From an uncultured Aliarcobacter sp. (GTDB lineage: Bacteria > Campylobacterota > Campylobacteria > Campylobacterales > Arcobacteraceae), in the NCBI GenBank assembly GCA_947629065.1, contig CANRCH010000080.1, positions 1-8,031 of the forward strand: a stretch of 8,031 nucleotides of DNA, in the 5' to 3' direction. The notes under the pieces are model-generated. The model had not been told where the DNA came from and did no database searches. It saw only the letters and a list, made by a program, of their open reading frames with translations. The position numbers were made by a program, and so were the translations under genes. Within the stretch, counting starts at the first letter, position 1. Every line of letters starts with the position of its first letter. Below, in pieces: positions 1 to 7,732 of this stretch.

Positions 1-407
1 GATAGTGCCAAAAATGCTAGATTTGTAAGTTCAGTTAGAGTTTTTTGATCTAGTTTTTGCTCTTTTGTTAAAAATGAGAAAAGTTCAATAAAATTTGTTT
101 TTCCCCAAGCTCTCAACTCTTTTACATTTAAAAACTTTTCAGTTGAGATAGTTTCACCAATTTTATTTGTCAAAGTAACTAAAGCACTATCACTATTTTC
201 AAAGTTTCCTTTTATTCCATCATTGTTTTTTATTTGATAAGTTACAATAGTATCAAGGATTTTTCCTTTTACAACACTTCCATCATCAACTACTTTTTTT
301 GGAAATCCACTATCTTTAAAAAACTCATCCCATCTATTATCTTTTGCAAAAGATTGATTTGAAAAGATTAAAACTAGAGTTAATATAAAAAAGCTTTTCT
401 TCATCAT
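1..407 (-). CDS. Secreted/periplasmic protein of unknown function, C-terminus cut by window edge
   Basis: An open frame of 135 codons starts at ATG 407-405 and runs off the left edge. The start is ATGATG preceded by AAGGAA (411-416). The second ATG (404-402) has slightly better spacing from this ribosome binding site, so either could be used. The N-terminus is a classic Sec signal peptide: a KK pair, a hydrophobic stretch rich in F, I, L and V at about residues 6-15, and a likely signal peptidase I cut after SFA (residues 19-21, no lipobox cysteine). The visible mature part is mostly polar (W26, DEFF, then a KVVDDGSVVKGKI segment) with no cysteine or transmembrane segment. I do not recognise the family. 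It follows mnmE by 28 bp on the same strand with no terminator visible between them, so it is probably the last or a late gene of the rpmH-mnmE operon. The export prediction is firm; the function is unknown. Confidence 0.8.
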   Translation of the reverse strand, partial: MMKKSFFILTLVLIFSNQSFAKDNRWDEFFKDSGFPKKVVDDGSVVKGKILDTIVTYQIKNNDGIKGNFENSDSALVTLTNKIGETISTEKFLNVKELRAWGKTNFIELFSFLTKEQKLDQKTLTELTNLAFLAL

Positions 408-435
408 TATTTCCTTAAATTCATCTATTTTATTA

Positions 436-1776
436 CTATTTACCTAGACAAAATTCACCAAACATAACATCTAGCATCTCATCATTTTCATAAGGTCTTG
501 TAATGTTTGAAATTTCGTGAAGTGCTTCAGTTATAAAGTGTGCAAAAAACTCTAATTCGCCACTATATAGTGGAGTGTTTGCTTGTTTTATATTATATAG
601 AGTATTTTCTACGCTAGATATTTGTCTTTTTGAAACTAAAGTTAATTCATCACCAAAACTATTTTCATCTAAGATTTTTTCTATTTTTTCTAAAAGGATA
701 TTTATACTATTTTTTGCAGAGATTTCAATAAAATTATCTAATTTACTCTTATCAAAACTATTTTCTAAATCACTTTTATTCAAAACTTTTATAACATTTT
801 TATCTAAATCTTTTAAAATATCTAAAATATTTTCATCTTCTTTTGATATTTCATTTGAGTTATCAAATAAAGCTACAATAATATCAGCATCTTCTATTGT
901 TTGAATAGATTTTTCTATACCAATTTTTTCAATTACATCACTTGTATCTTCTCTAATTCCAGCTGTATCAACTATTTTTACAATATGAGTTCCAATTTTA
1001 ACGCTCTCTTCAATTGTATCTCTAGTCGTTCCCGCAATATCACTAATAATGGCTCTATCATAGTTTAAAAGCTTATTTAAAAGACTTGATTTACCAACAT
1101 TTGGTTTTCCTATGATTGCTAGTTTAAAGCCTTCAATCATACCTTCTCTTCTTTTACTAGCATCTAGAGTATTTTGTAGTTTCTCTTCAATTTTTTTGAT
1201 TTTTTCTTCTATTTTTTCAAAAATATCAGTAGGTAAATCCTCTTCAGCATAATCAATAGAAACTTCTGTATAAGCTAACATAAAAAGTAAATCTTCTCTA
1301 ATATCTTCTACAAAATCTTTTAATTCACCTTTTAATTGTCTAGCAAGAAGTCTAACTGCATCACTACTTTTAGCTTCAATAATTTTTGAAATTGCTTCTG
1401 CTTTACTTAAATCTATTTTTCCATTTAAAAAAGCTCTTTTTGAGAACTCACCAGCATTTGCCATTCTAGCACCAAGATTTAGGCACTCTTCTAAAATTAT
1501 ATTTGAAATAGCAATACCACCGTGAAGTTGAAACTCTACAATATCTTCACCTGTAAAAGAGTAGGGTGCTTTAAAGTAGATTAAAATTCCTTCATCTATT
1601 GGCTCATTTTGGTTATTATAAAGATATGAAAGTGTTGCGAATCTTGGTTTTAAACTGTTTTTTTGTGAGATTTTTGAAGCTATTTCAAGGGCTTTTGCCC
1701 CTGAAAGTCTAATTATAGAGATTGATCCTATACCGTTTGCCGTTGCAATTGCAACAATTGTATCATCGTAAAACAA
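436..1776 (-). CDS. mnmE: tRNA uridine-5-carboxymethylaminomethyl(34) synthesis GTPase MnmE
   Basis: With its partner MnmG, MnmE modifies the wobble uridine U34 of certain tRNAs in the cytoplasm, using a folate-derived one-carbon unit and GTP hydrolysis. The 446-residue protein has the full family layout. An N-terminal folate-binding domain opens with DTIVAIATANGIGSISI. A helical domain surrounds an inserted G domain with G1 GKPNVGKS (223-230), G2 DIAGTTRD (246-253), G3 DTAG (270-273), G4 NKSD (333-336) and SAK as G5 (353-355). The C-terminus ends in C-L-G-K (443-446) with the conserved cysteine. Length is normal. The start codon is TTG (1776-1774), 2 bp after the jag stop. The first residues match the family N-terminus and no in-frame ATG lies nearby, so TTG is well supported. 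Translation is probably coupled to jag. Confidence 0.97.
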   Translation of the reverse strand: MFYDDTIVAIATANGIGSISIIRLSGAKALEIASKISQKNSLKPRFATLSYLYNNQNEPIDEGILIYFKAPYSFTGEDIVEFQLHGGIAISNIILEECLNLGARMANAGEFSKRAFLNGKIDLSKAEAISKIIEAKSSDAVRLLARQLKGELKDFVEDIREDLLFMLAYTEVSIDYAEEDLPTDIFEKIEEKIKKIEEKLQNTLDASKRREGMIEGFKLAIIGKPNVGKSSLLNKLLNYDRAIISDIAGTTRDTIEESVKIGTHIVKIVDTAGIREDTSDVIEKIGIEKSIQTIEDADIIVALFDNSNEISKEDENILDILKDLDKNVIKVLNKSDLENSFDKSKLDNFIEISAKNSINILLEKIEKILDENSFGDELTLVSKRQISSVENTLYNIKQANTPLYSGELEFFAHFITEALHEISNITRPYENDEMLDVMFGEFCLGK

Positions 1777-1778
1777 AA

Positions 1779-2651
1779 CTATATCTCTCTTGCTTTGTAC
1801 TCATTTACAAGTACATATTTTTCACCTTTAATATTTGTTTTTACTGCAACATATTTTTCAGGGAACTCTTCTCTTAATCTTTTTAGTGCAATATGAACTA
1901 AAATTCCATCAAGAGGTTTTGTTTTAAAGCTACCTTTTTCTTTAATTAAATCAATAATTGGTTCTAAATATGCATAAATTGCCTCTTCTTGATTTTTTAA
2001 AAATTGTGCAACTTCAAGTCTTAGCATTAGCCCAAATTTATCATTTATCCAGTTAAATAAAATATATGATAAAGCTTTATATCTATATCCCTCTTTACCA
2101 ATTAAAAGTGCAGAATCTTCACCTAAGAACTCAATTAAAAGAGTTTCCTCATCATAAAATTCTACTTTAATATCATCAAGATGGAAACAGGAGTCTTTGA
2201 AAAGCATATCAATTCCTGCTTTTACCTCTTTTAAAATTTCATCTTTGTCTTTTTTGATATAGATTTTTGAAATATCGTTTTTATCTTCATTGTAAAAATT
2301 ATCAAAAATTTGCTCTTTGTTCTCTCTTCTTGGAACTGTTGTTAAAGGCTCTTTCTTTACTTCAATAACTTCTTTTTCTTCTTTATTTTTTAAAGAAGAG
2401 TCCTCGATTTTTTTTGAAAACTCTTCTATTTTTACATCTTTATTTTTGTAACTCTTTTGTTCTTCATTTGTAGTAGCAAATTGTGGAGTCTTTTTATAAG
2501 CACAAATGATTGCTTGTTTTTTTCCAAAGCCTAAAAAACCTTTACTTGCTTGTTGAATAATTTCAATTTCAAGTTCAGTAACAGAACATTCAAACTCTTT
2601 TACTGCTAGTTCATAAACTTTATCTAAACTCTCTGCTTCAAACTTTTTCAT
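1779..2651 (-). CDS. jag: Jag/KhpB-type RNA-binding protein (Jag_N, KH, degenerate R3H)
   Basis: Jag (KhpB/EloR in Gram-positives) is a cytoplasmic single-stranded-nucleic-acid binding protein usually encoded next to yidC. The 290-residue product has an N-terminal Jag_N domain (about 3-50, with the signature KGFLGFGKK at 37-45). A charged Lys/Glu-rich linker follows (about 54-135), then a KH-type domain (about 139-215) whose GxxG loop is IGKEG (184-188), and a C-terminal R3H-like domain (about 225-287). In the R3H domain the histidine is present (H253), but the arginine expected four residues earlier is glycine (G249), so the R-x-x-x-H signature is incomplete. The start is ATG 2651, with AGGAAA just upstream, 12 bp after the yidC stop. 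Family assignment is firm from domains and neighbours. The exact RNA targets in this phylum are not known to me. Confidence 0.93.
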   Translation of the reverse strand: MKKFEAESLDKVYELAVKEFECSVTELEIEIIQQASKGFLGFGKKQAIICAYKKTPQFATTNEEQKSYKNKDVKIEEFSKKIEDSSLKNKEEKEVIEVKKEPLTTVPRRENKEQIFDNFYNEDKNDISKIYIKKDKDEILKEVKAGIDMLFKDSCFHLDDIKVEFYDEETLLIEFLGEDSALLIGKEGYRYKALSYILFNWINDKFGLMLRLEVAQFLKNQEEAIYAYLEPIIDLIKEKGSFKTKPLDGILVHIALKRLREEFPEKYVAVKTNIKGEKYVLVNEYKAREI

Positions 2652-2663
2652 TTTTTTTCCTAA

Positions 2664-4265
2664 TTAAGAATTCGCTTTTGCAACTCTTTTTTTCTCAAAT
2701 ATTCTATTAATAGTATATTGTTGTGCAATTGTAAACAGGTTATTTACGAACCAGTAAAGAGTTAATCCTGCTGGGAACCAAATAAAGAAGAAAGTAAATA
2801 TTATAGGTAACATTTGGAAAATCTTCTTTTGTAGCTCATCTTGCATAGCTGTTGGAGTGATTTTTTGTTGAATAAACATTGTTGCACCCATTAAAATAGG
2901 AAGTACAAACCAAGGATCCATCTCTGCTAAATCGTGAATCCATAAAATCCACTCTGCACCTTTTAATTCAATTGCATTAATTAAAACTCTATATATCGCA
3001 AAGAAAACGGGAATTTGTAAAAGTAGTGGTAAACATCCACCCATTGGGTTTGCGCCATGCTTTTTGTATAGTTCCATCATTGCCATTGATTGTCTTTGTT
3101 TATCATCTTTATATTTTGCTTGAATCTCTTTCATTTTTGGTGCAAGATCTTTAAGCTTTTGCATACCAACCATACCTTTATAAGATAGTGGATAAAGTAC
3201 AAGTTTAATTAAGATTGTAAGAATAACAATTGTCCATCCCCAGTTTCCAACATAACTTTGAATAAATTGTAGAAGAGTAAACATAGGTTTTGCAATAAAT
3301 GTAAACCAACCATAATCAATAACATCTGTTAATTTTGGATTTAATGCTTTTAAATCATTAAAGTTTTTTGGTCCCATCCAACCACTAAAAGATATATTTC
3401 CATTTGCGTGAATAAATGCATTTGGATTCTCTTTTGCATCTGGCATTAAAGTTATTTCTAAAGCTTTATCAAAATTGTAAACAACACTTGCATAGTATCT
3501 ATCAAAGTTTGATACAAAGTTCATTCCTTGAAAAGTTTTATTTGAACTTAAATCTCCATCATCAATTACTTCAAGACTATCATCAACTCTATGTTGTGCC
3601 ATTAACCCGTGAACTGCATACATATCTACTTTTACATTTGGTCTGTAACCATTTGTTATAAAAAACTGTTCACCGTTACTAGCACTTGCTTCTAAATCAT
3701 AATGCCCATCTGGATAGAAAGTAAGTTTTTTTGTAAAAGTTGTTCCACTTAGAGTTTGAGTTAAAATAAGCTCTTGAGTTTGGCTACTTGCATCAAGATT
3801 GCTTGAACTTGCAACAAAATCAACTTTAAATGCTTCACTGTTTATTGAAGAGTTTGCAAATCTTGTCTCTAAAGGTCTTAATTGATTATTATCATATAGT
3901 TTTAGATTACTTCCATCTTCACTTTTATATTTTTCTTCTAAAAGTGTAACTTGTGCAACTCGTCCTAAATTATCAATTTCAATAATATTTTTTGAAGTTC
4001 TAATTGTACTTAAAACTTTATTTACTTGCATTGGTGCAACATTTGCACTATTTACAGAAGCTAAATCTTGAGAAGTGCTTGACATTGCAACTTCAGGTGC
4101 AGCATTTGCATTTTGTTCTTGTGCAATTCTTGCTTGTTCTTTTCTTTGCTCTTGTTGAGGTTTTAAAACTAAAAACTCATAAGCTATAAAAAATACAAAA
4201 ACTAAAACTGTCATTAAAATCAGTCGTTTTTGCATACCGCCATTTTGATTCAAATTATTATTCAT
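2664..4265 (-). CDS. yidC: Membrane protein insertase YidC
   Basis: YidC inserts and folds inner-membrane proteins, alone or with SecYEG. The 533-residue protein has the Gram-negative layout. TM1 lies at about 14-33, followed by an Ala/Gln/Asn-rich linker. A large periplasmic beta-rich domain spans about 85-315. The conserved insertase core has TM2 at about 340-361, a cytoplasmic helical hairpin (MQKLKDLAPKMKEIQAKYK region, 368-386), TM3 with GGCLPLLLQIPVFFAIYRVL (409-428), TM4 at about 451-467 and TM5-TM6 at about 484-512. The C-tail is short and basic (FEKKRVAKANS). The TM2 position normally held by a groove arginine (ITF..R in E. coli) appears to be lysine (K354). ATG 4265 follows the yidD TAG stop with no gap. 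GGAAG lies 6 bp upstream of the start, inside the end of yidD. The downstream neighbour jag is the usual one. Confidence 0.97.
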   Translation of the reverse strand: MNNNLNQNGGMQKRLILMTVLVFVFFIAYEFLVLKPQQEQRKEQARIAQEQNANAAPEVAMSSTSQDLASVNSANVAPMQVNKVLSTIRTSKNIIEIDNLGRVAQVTLLEEKYKSEDGSNLKLYDNNQLRPLETRFANSSINSEAFKVDFVASSSNLDASSQTQELILTQTLSGTTFTKKLTFYPDGHYDLEASASNGEQFFITNGYRPNVKVDMYAVHGLMAQHRVDDSLEVIDDGDLSSNKTFQGMNFVSNFDRYYASVVYNFDKALEITLMPDAKENPNAFIHANGNISFSGWMGPKNFNDLKALNPKLTDVIDYGWFTFIAKPMFTLLQFIQSYVGNWGWTIVILTILIKLVLYPLSYKGMVGMQKLKDLAPKMKEIQAKYKDDKQRQSMAMMELYKKHGANPMGGCLPLLLQIPVFFAIYRVLINAIELKGAEWILWIHDLAEMDPWFVLPILMGATMFIQQKITPTAMQDELQKKIFQMLPIIFTFFFIWFPAGLTLYWFVNNLFTIAQQYTINRIFEKKRVAKANS

Positions 4266-4589
4266 CTACGTCTTCCACTCCCTGTTTTTTACTACTAAAT
4301 ACTTACCATGTTCTAAAGGTACAAACCAATAAATCACTTTTATTTTTTTATTATATGTTTTTGGATTTAAATTTAATTTTGCAACTGGATAATCAAATCC
4401 ACCATCGAAAAGTTGGTTGCACTTTAAAATGCGTAATATTGTAAAATAAAAAGCCTTAAAAATCCCATTATTATCCAATTGCCATAGTGCATATTGTGAA
4501 CAAGTGGGGTAATATCTGCAAGAACCAAAAGAAATTATTGATAAATATCTTTGATAAAAGCGAATAAGGGCTTTTGAAATTTTTTTCAT
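4266..4589 (-). CDS. yidD: Membrane protein insertion efficiency factor YidD
   Basis: YidD is a small membrane-associated protein thought to assist YidC-dependent insertion. The sequence shows the family core: an amphipathic basic N-terminus ([16 protein letters not shown]), the cysteine motif SCRYYPTCSQYA (23-34), and RILKCN (53-58) followed by GGFDYP (63-68). At 107 residues it is longer than the usual 70-85. The extra 35 or so residues after the core are basic and aromatic (YNKKIKVIYWFVPLEHGKY), a tail I associate with campylobacterial homologues but cannot verify here. Its ATG (4589-4587) overlaps the rnpA TGA in an ATGA arrangement with no clear separate Shine-Dalgarno, so translation is probably coupled to rnpA. 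Its stop abuts the yidC start directly. Confidence 0.95.
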   Translation of the reverse strand: MKKISKALIRFYQRYLSIISFGSCRYYPTCSQYALWQLDNNGIFKAFYFTILRILKCNQLFDGGFDYPVAKLNLNPKTYNKKIKVIYWFVPLEHGKYLVVKNREWKT

Positions 4590-4924
4590 ATTTCGTTAAA
4601 TAGTTCTAATCTTTTAAGTGCAAAGTTAAAATCTTTTTTTAACTCTTTATAGTTTTTCTCATTGATAGGATTTTTTGCTACAAAAATGTAACTGCCAGTT
4701 TTTAAATTAGTATAAGATGCAAATGCTGCTCTTAATCTTCTTTTAGCCCTGTTTCTTTTTACTGCATTGCCTATTTTCTTTGATGCAACAAAGGCTAATT
4801 TTAAATCTTTGCTAGAATCAAAAAAAGCGACAAAAGATGACGTATGCCAACTTTTACCGCTTTTATAAAGTCTATTAAACTCTTTTTGAGTATTTAATCT
4901 ATACTCTTTGCTTAAACAGCTAAT
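4586..4924 (-). CDS. rnpA: Ribonuclease P protein component, apparent non-canonical ATT start
   Basis: RnpA is the protein subunit of RNase P, which with the RnpB RNA trims the 5' leader of pre-tRNAs. Translated from 4924, the 112-residue product carries the family signature: [16 protein letters not shown] near residues 8-23, then the RNR box [17 protein letters not shown] (49-65), then a C-terminal helix ending [11 protein letters not shown]. The frame has no ATG, GTG or TTG before this core. It opens after an in-frame TAA at 4939-4937, and the only near-cognate codon ahead of the core is ATT at 4924-4922. AGGAAG lies 6 bp upstream of that codon, so ATT is my chosen start. The gene overlaps the end of rpmH by 13 bp and its TGA overlaps the yidD ATG by 4 bp. 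Identity is firm; the start is inferred. The missing standard start would make simple gene finders skip this gene. Confidence 0.93.
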   Translation of the reverse strand: MSCLSKEYRLNTQKEFNRLYKSGKSWHTSSFVAFFDSSKDLKLAFVASKKIGNAVKRNRAKRRLRAAFASYTNLKTGSYIFVAKNPINEKNYKELKKDFNFALKRLELFNEI

Positions 4925-5046
4925 CTTTTTCTTCCTTTAGCTCTTCTTGCATTAATTACTCTTCTACCATTTTTAGTAGCCATTCTTACTCTGAACCCGT
5001 GAGTTCTTTTTCTAGGAGTATTATGTGGTTGATATGTTCTTTTCAT
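4912..5046 (-). CDS. rpmH: 50S ribosomal protein L34
   Basis: L34 is a small, very basic protein of the large ribosomal subunit. The 44-residue product starts [18 protein letters not shown], continues with the conserved [20 protein letters not shown] region and ends RKRLAV, matching the family across its whole length. The start is ATG 5046-5044, with GAGGAAA at 5054-5060 as ribosome binding site. It is the first gene of the operon that continues with rnpA, the near-universal bacterial pairing, and its last 13 bp overlap the proposed rnpA start. Confidence 0.98.
   Translation of the reverse strand: MKRTYQPHNTPRKRTHGFRVRMATKNGRRVINARRAKGRKRLAV
4931..4936 (-). promoter_or_regulatory. Shine-Dalgarno deciding the rnpA start
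   Basis: AGGAAG on the minus strand sits 6 bp before the ATT codon at 4924-4922, inside the 3' end of rpmH. It is the only Shine-Dalgarno-like motif suitably placed for the rnpA frame. It also encodes conserved L34 residues (KGRK), so the match could partly be coincidence. Confidence 0.5.
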
Positions 5047-5082
5047 TTTAGTCTTTCCTCAAAATTGCTAAATAAGTTGTGG

Positions 5083-5088
5083 ATTATA
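5083..5088 (-). promoter_or_regulatory. Probable -10 element of the rpmH operon promoter
   Basis: A perfect TATAAT on the minus strand in the 72-bp clpB-rpmH gap would place the transcript start near 5076, about 30 nt before the rpmH ATG. No TTGACA is visible 17 bp upstream, only a T-rich stretch. This is normal for Campylobacterota, where the housekeeping sigma factor leans on the -10 and upstream T-tracts. This would be the main promoter for rpmH through mnmE. Confidence 0.65.
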
Positions 5089-5118
5089 GGTAAAACTTAC
5101 TTAAACTATCTTTATATT

Positions 5119-7701
5119 TTAATATATTTTAGCAATTATCTCATTATCTTTTAAATCAAACTCTATTTTTGAATTTTCATCAATTTTATCTTCAAGAATT
5201 AAAATTGCTAATCTATCTTCAATCTCTTCATAGATCGCTCTTTTTAGTGGTCTTGCACCATAAACTGGATCAAACCCTACATTTGCTATGTATTCTTTCG
5301 CCTCTTTTGTTAAAGAGATTTCAATTCCTTTATCTTGCAATTTTTTCTTAATATTATTAAATAAAATATCCACAATATTTGTAATAGCTTCAAGATTTAG
5401 CTGTTCAAAGATTATAATATCGTCAAGTCTATTTAAAAATTCAGGTCTAAAGTGAGTTTTTAAATCATCAAGAACCGCTTTTCTTCTTTGTTCTTTATCT
5501 GCTATTTCTATAATTTTACTACTTCCAATATTTGAAGTAAGTATTATAATTGTATTTTTAAAATCAACTGTTACACCTTTGTTATCTGTTAATCTTCCAT
5601 CATCAAGCACTTGCAAAAGAATATTAAATACATCTGTGTGTGCTTTTTCAACTTCATCAAATAGTATTACACTATATGGTTTTCGTCTTACAGCTTCAGT
5701 TAGCTGACCTCCCTCTTCATATCCTACATACCCTGGTGCTGCTCCTACAAGCCTACTAACTGAGTGTTTTTCCATATATTCACTCATATCAAATCTAATC
5801 AAGCTTTTTTCATCATCAAACAAGAATTTTGCTAAAGTTTTAGCACTTTCAGTTTTTCCAACTCCTGTTGGTCCTAAAAATAGAAAACTTCCTATTGGTC
5901 GGTTTGTTTCACTAAGTCCTGCTTTATTTCTTTTGATGGCTCTTGAAATTGCTTTAATTGCTTCATCTTGCCCTATAACATCTTGTTTTAAAACCTCTTC
6001 AACTTTTAAAACTTTTTGTTTTTCACTATCAAGCATTTTGTTTACTGGAATTCCTGTCCATCTACTTACAATTGAGGCAATACTATCTTCATCAACACTA
6101 TTTCTAAGTAGTATTCCCTCTTTTTGCATAATTTCCCATTTTTGGGCATTTTCGCTTATTTGTTTTTCAATTTCTGGAATTTCCCCATACTCTATTTTTG
6201 CAGCTTCTTCAAATTTTGATTCTCGTTTTGCTATATTTGCTTTTGTTTTTAGCTCATCAATTTTTGCTTTTAAGATGCTTTCTTTATTAAAAGTCTCTTT
6301 TTCATTCTCAAACTGTGCTTCAAGATTTTGTTTCTCTTCATTTTTATTTGCTAACTCTTTTTCAATTTCTTTTATTCTTGCTTCATTTTTTTGGCTTTTC
6401 TCCATTTTTAAAGCCTCTTTTTCCACTTGCAAAGTCTGTATCTCTCTTTTTATACTTGAAAGAATAGTGGGTTCACTCTCTATTTGCATTTTAAGTTCAG
6501 CTGCTGCTTCATCTATTAAATCTATTGCTTTATCTGGCAAAAATCTATCACTTATATATCTATTTGATAATTTTGCAGCAGCAACCAATGCACTATCATT
6601 TATTGTTACATTGTGGTGAGTTTCTAGTTTCTCTTTTATACCTCTAAGTATTTGTAAAGCTTCATTAACGCTAGGTTCATTTACATTTACAGGCTGAAAT
6701 CTTCTTTGCATTGCTTGATCTTTTTCAAAATACTTTCTATACTCTTTTAAAGTTGTTGCACCAATTGTATGAAGCTCACCACGTGCTAGACTTGGTTTTA
6801 AAATATTTGCAGCATCCATAGAACCTTCACTAGCCCCTGCACCTATAATTGTATGAATCTCATCTATAAATAAAATTATATTTCCATCTTTTTTTACTTC
6901 ATCTATTACAGATTTTAGTCTATCTTCAAACTCTCCACGGTATTTTGCACCTGCAATTAAAGCACTCATATCAAGGGCAACTACTCTTTTGTTTTGAAGA
7001 CTTATTGGCACATCTTTATTTACAATTCTTTGTGCTAATCCTTCAGCAATTGCTGTTTTTCCAGTCCCTGGTTCTCCTAGAAGTATAGGATTATTTTTTG
7101 TTTTTCTTATAAGAATTTGCATCATTCTATTAATTTGTTCATCTCTTCCAATCACAGGATCAAGTTTTCCATCAATTGCAGATTTATTTAAATCTATTCC
7201 ATATTTATTTAAAGCTTCAAGATTATCGTCTGCACTTTGATTATCTATAGTTTTCCCAGCTCTTATAGCTTCTAGCTCTTTTTTTGCCTCTTTTAAATCA
7301 ATATATTTTCCTAAAATCTCTTTAATTGTAGGATTGTCAAAATTTGCAATAAGCCAAGAGTCAATTGCAATAAATTTATCTCCTAAACTAGCCATCTGAC
7401 CAGCTGCTTTTTGAAAACTTTCATAAAGATTTCTTGATACTTTAATGTTCTCTTTTGTAACACTAGTAACAGTTGGCAAACTTTGTGCTTTTGATTTTGC
7501 TTCAAGCTCAATGGCTGCTTTGTTTACACTCATTTTATTTAGTAGTTGGTTTAAAACTGAATTTGTATTTGTAAGCATTGCCCAAAGAAGGTGAACTACT
7601 TCAACTTCTTGGTTTTTATTATGTAAGGCTAAGTTCAGACTTGAATCAATAGTCTCTCTTAGCTGGTTTGTCATCTGTTCAAAAATATTATTATCATTCA
7701 T
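5119..7701 (-). CDS. clpB: ATP-dependent chaperone/disaggregase ClpB
   Basis: ClpB is the hexameric AAA+ disaggregase that works with DnaK/DnaJ/GrpE to rescue aggregated proteins after heat or other stress in the cytoplasm. The 860-residue protein is full length. It has a Clp N-domain (about 1-145). AAA1 has Walker A GEPGTGKT (209-216), pore-loop YRG (254-256) and Walker B ILFIDE (276-281). The long coiled-coil middle domain (about 405-530, very Lys/Glu-rich) distinguishes ClpB from ClpA and ClpC. AAA2 has Walker A GPTGVGKT (610-617), pore loop GYVGYEEGG (657-665) and Walker B VILFDE (678-683), with GARPLKR as sensor 2 (815-821). No ClpP-binding IGF loop was noticed. The start is ATG 7701-7699 with AAGGAG upstream. 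It is transcribed from its own promoter under a CIRCE operator, consistent with heat-shock control. No GC-rich terminator separates it from rpmH. Confidence 0.98.
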   Translation of the reverse strand: MNDNNIFEQMTNQLRETIDSSLNLALHNKNQEVEVVHLLWAMLTNTNSVLNQLLNKMSVNKAAIELEAKSKAQSLPTVTSVTKENIKVSRNLYESFQKAAGQMASLGDKFIAIDSWLIANFDNPTIKEILGKYIDLKEAKKELEAIRAGKTIDNQSADDNLEALNKYGIDLNKSAIDGKLDPVIGRDEQINRMMQILIRKTKNNPILLGEPGTGKTAIAEGLAQRIVNKDVPISLQNKRVVALDMSALIAGAKYRGEFEDRLKSVIDEVKKDGNIILFIDEIHTIIGAGASEGSMDAANILKPSLARGELHTIGATTLKEYRKYFEKDQAMQRRFQPVNVNEPSVNEALQILRGIKEKLETHHNVTINDSALVAAAKLSNRYISDRFLPDKAIDLIDEAAAELKMQIESEPTILSSIKREIQTLQVEKEALKMEKSQKNEARIKEIEKELANKNEEKQNLEAQFENEKETFNKESILKAKIDELKTKANIAKRESKFEEAAKIEYGEIPEIEKQISENAQKWEIMQKEGILLRNSVDEDSIASIVSRWTGIPVNKMLDSEKQKVLKVEEVLKQDVIGQDEAIKAISRAIKRNKAGLSETNRPIGSFLFLGPTGVGKTESAKTLAKFLFDDEKSLIRFDMSEYMEKHSVSRLVGAAPGYVGYEEGGQLTEAVRRKPYSVILFDEVEKAHTDVFNILLQVLDDGRLTDNKGVTVDFKNTIIILTSNIGSSKIIEIADKEQRRKAVLDDLKTHFRPEFLNRLDDIIIFEQLNLEAITNIVDILFNNIKKKLQDKGIEISLTKEAKEYIANVGFDPVYGARPLKRAIYEEIEDRLAILILEDKIDENSKIEFDLKDNEIIAKIY

Positions 7702-7728
7702 TTAGCACTCCTTATATTTAACTGCTAA
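7702..7728 (-). promoter_or_regulatory. CIRCE operator (HrcA repressor site) of clpB
   Basis: The inverted repeat TTAGCACTC (7702-7710), 9-bp spacer, AACTGCTAA (7720-7728) compares with the consensus TTAGCACTC-N9-GAGTGCTAA. One arm is perfect, the other matches 7 of 9, and the spacer is exact. It lies between the -10 hexamer and the start codon, near the predicted transcript start. The clpB Shine-Dalgarno AAGGAG (7708-7713) overlaps the arm nearer the gene. HrcA binding here would repress clpB at normal temperature. The hrcA gene is not in this window. Confidence 0.88.
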
Positions 7729-7732
7729 TGAA

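Noticed and set aside
575..904. Plus-strand open frame antisense to mnmE
   Set aside because: It is Phe/Ser/Lys-rich shadow sequence without a family resemblance or a convincing ribosome binding site, fully inside an intact mnmE.
3416..3661. Plus-strand Leu/His-rich open frame antisense to yidC (a similar one lies at 4004-4189)
   Set aside because: The composition is an artefact of the complementary strand of yidC, which is intact and conserved across this region.
5078..5086. DnaA-box-like TAATCCACA on the minus strand upstream of rpmH, hinting at an origin
   Set aside because: It is a single site with one mismatch to TTATCCACA and it overlaps the rpmH TATAAT. There is no cluster, no AT-rich unwinding repeats and no dnaA or dnaN nearby.
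5933..6619. Long plus-strand open frame antisense to the clpB middle domain
   Set aside because: The product is Phe/Ser/Ile-rich low complexity, as expected from the complement of Lys/Glu-rich coiled-coil codons. The minus-strand clpB reading is complete and conserved.
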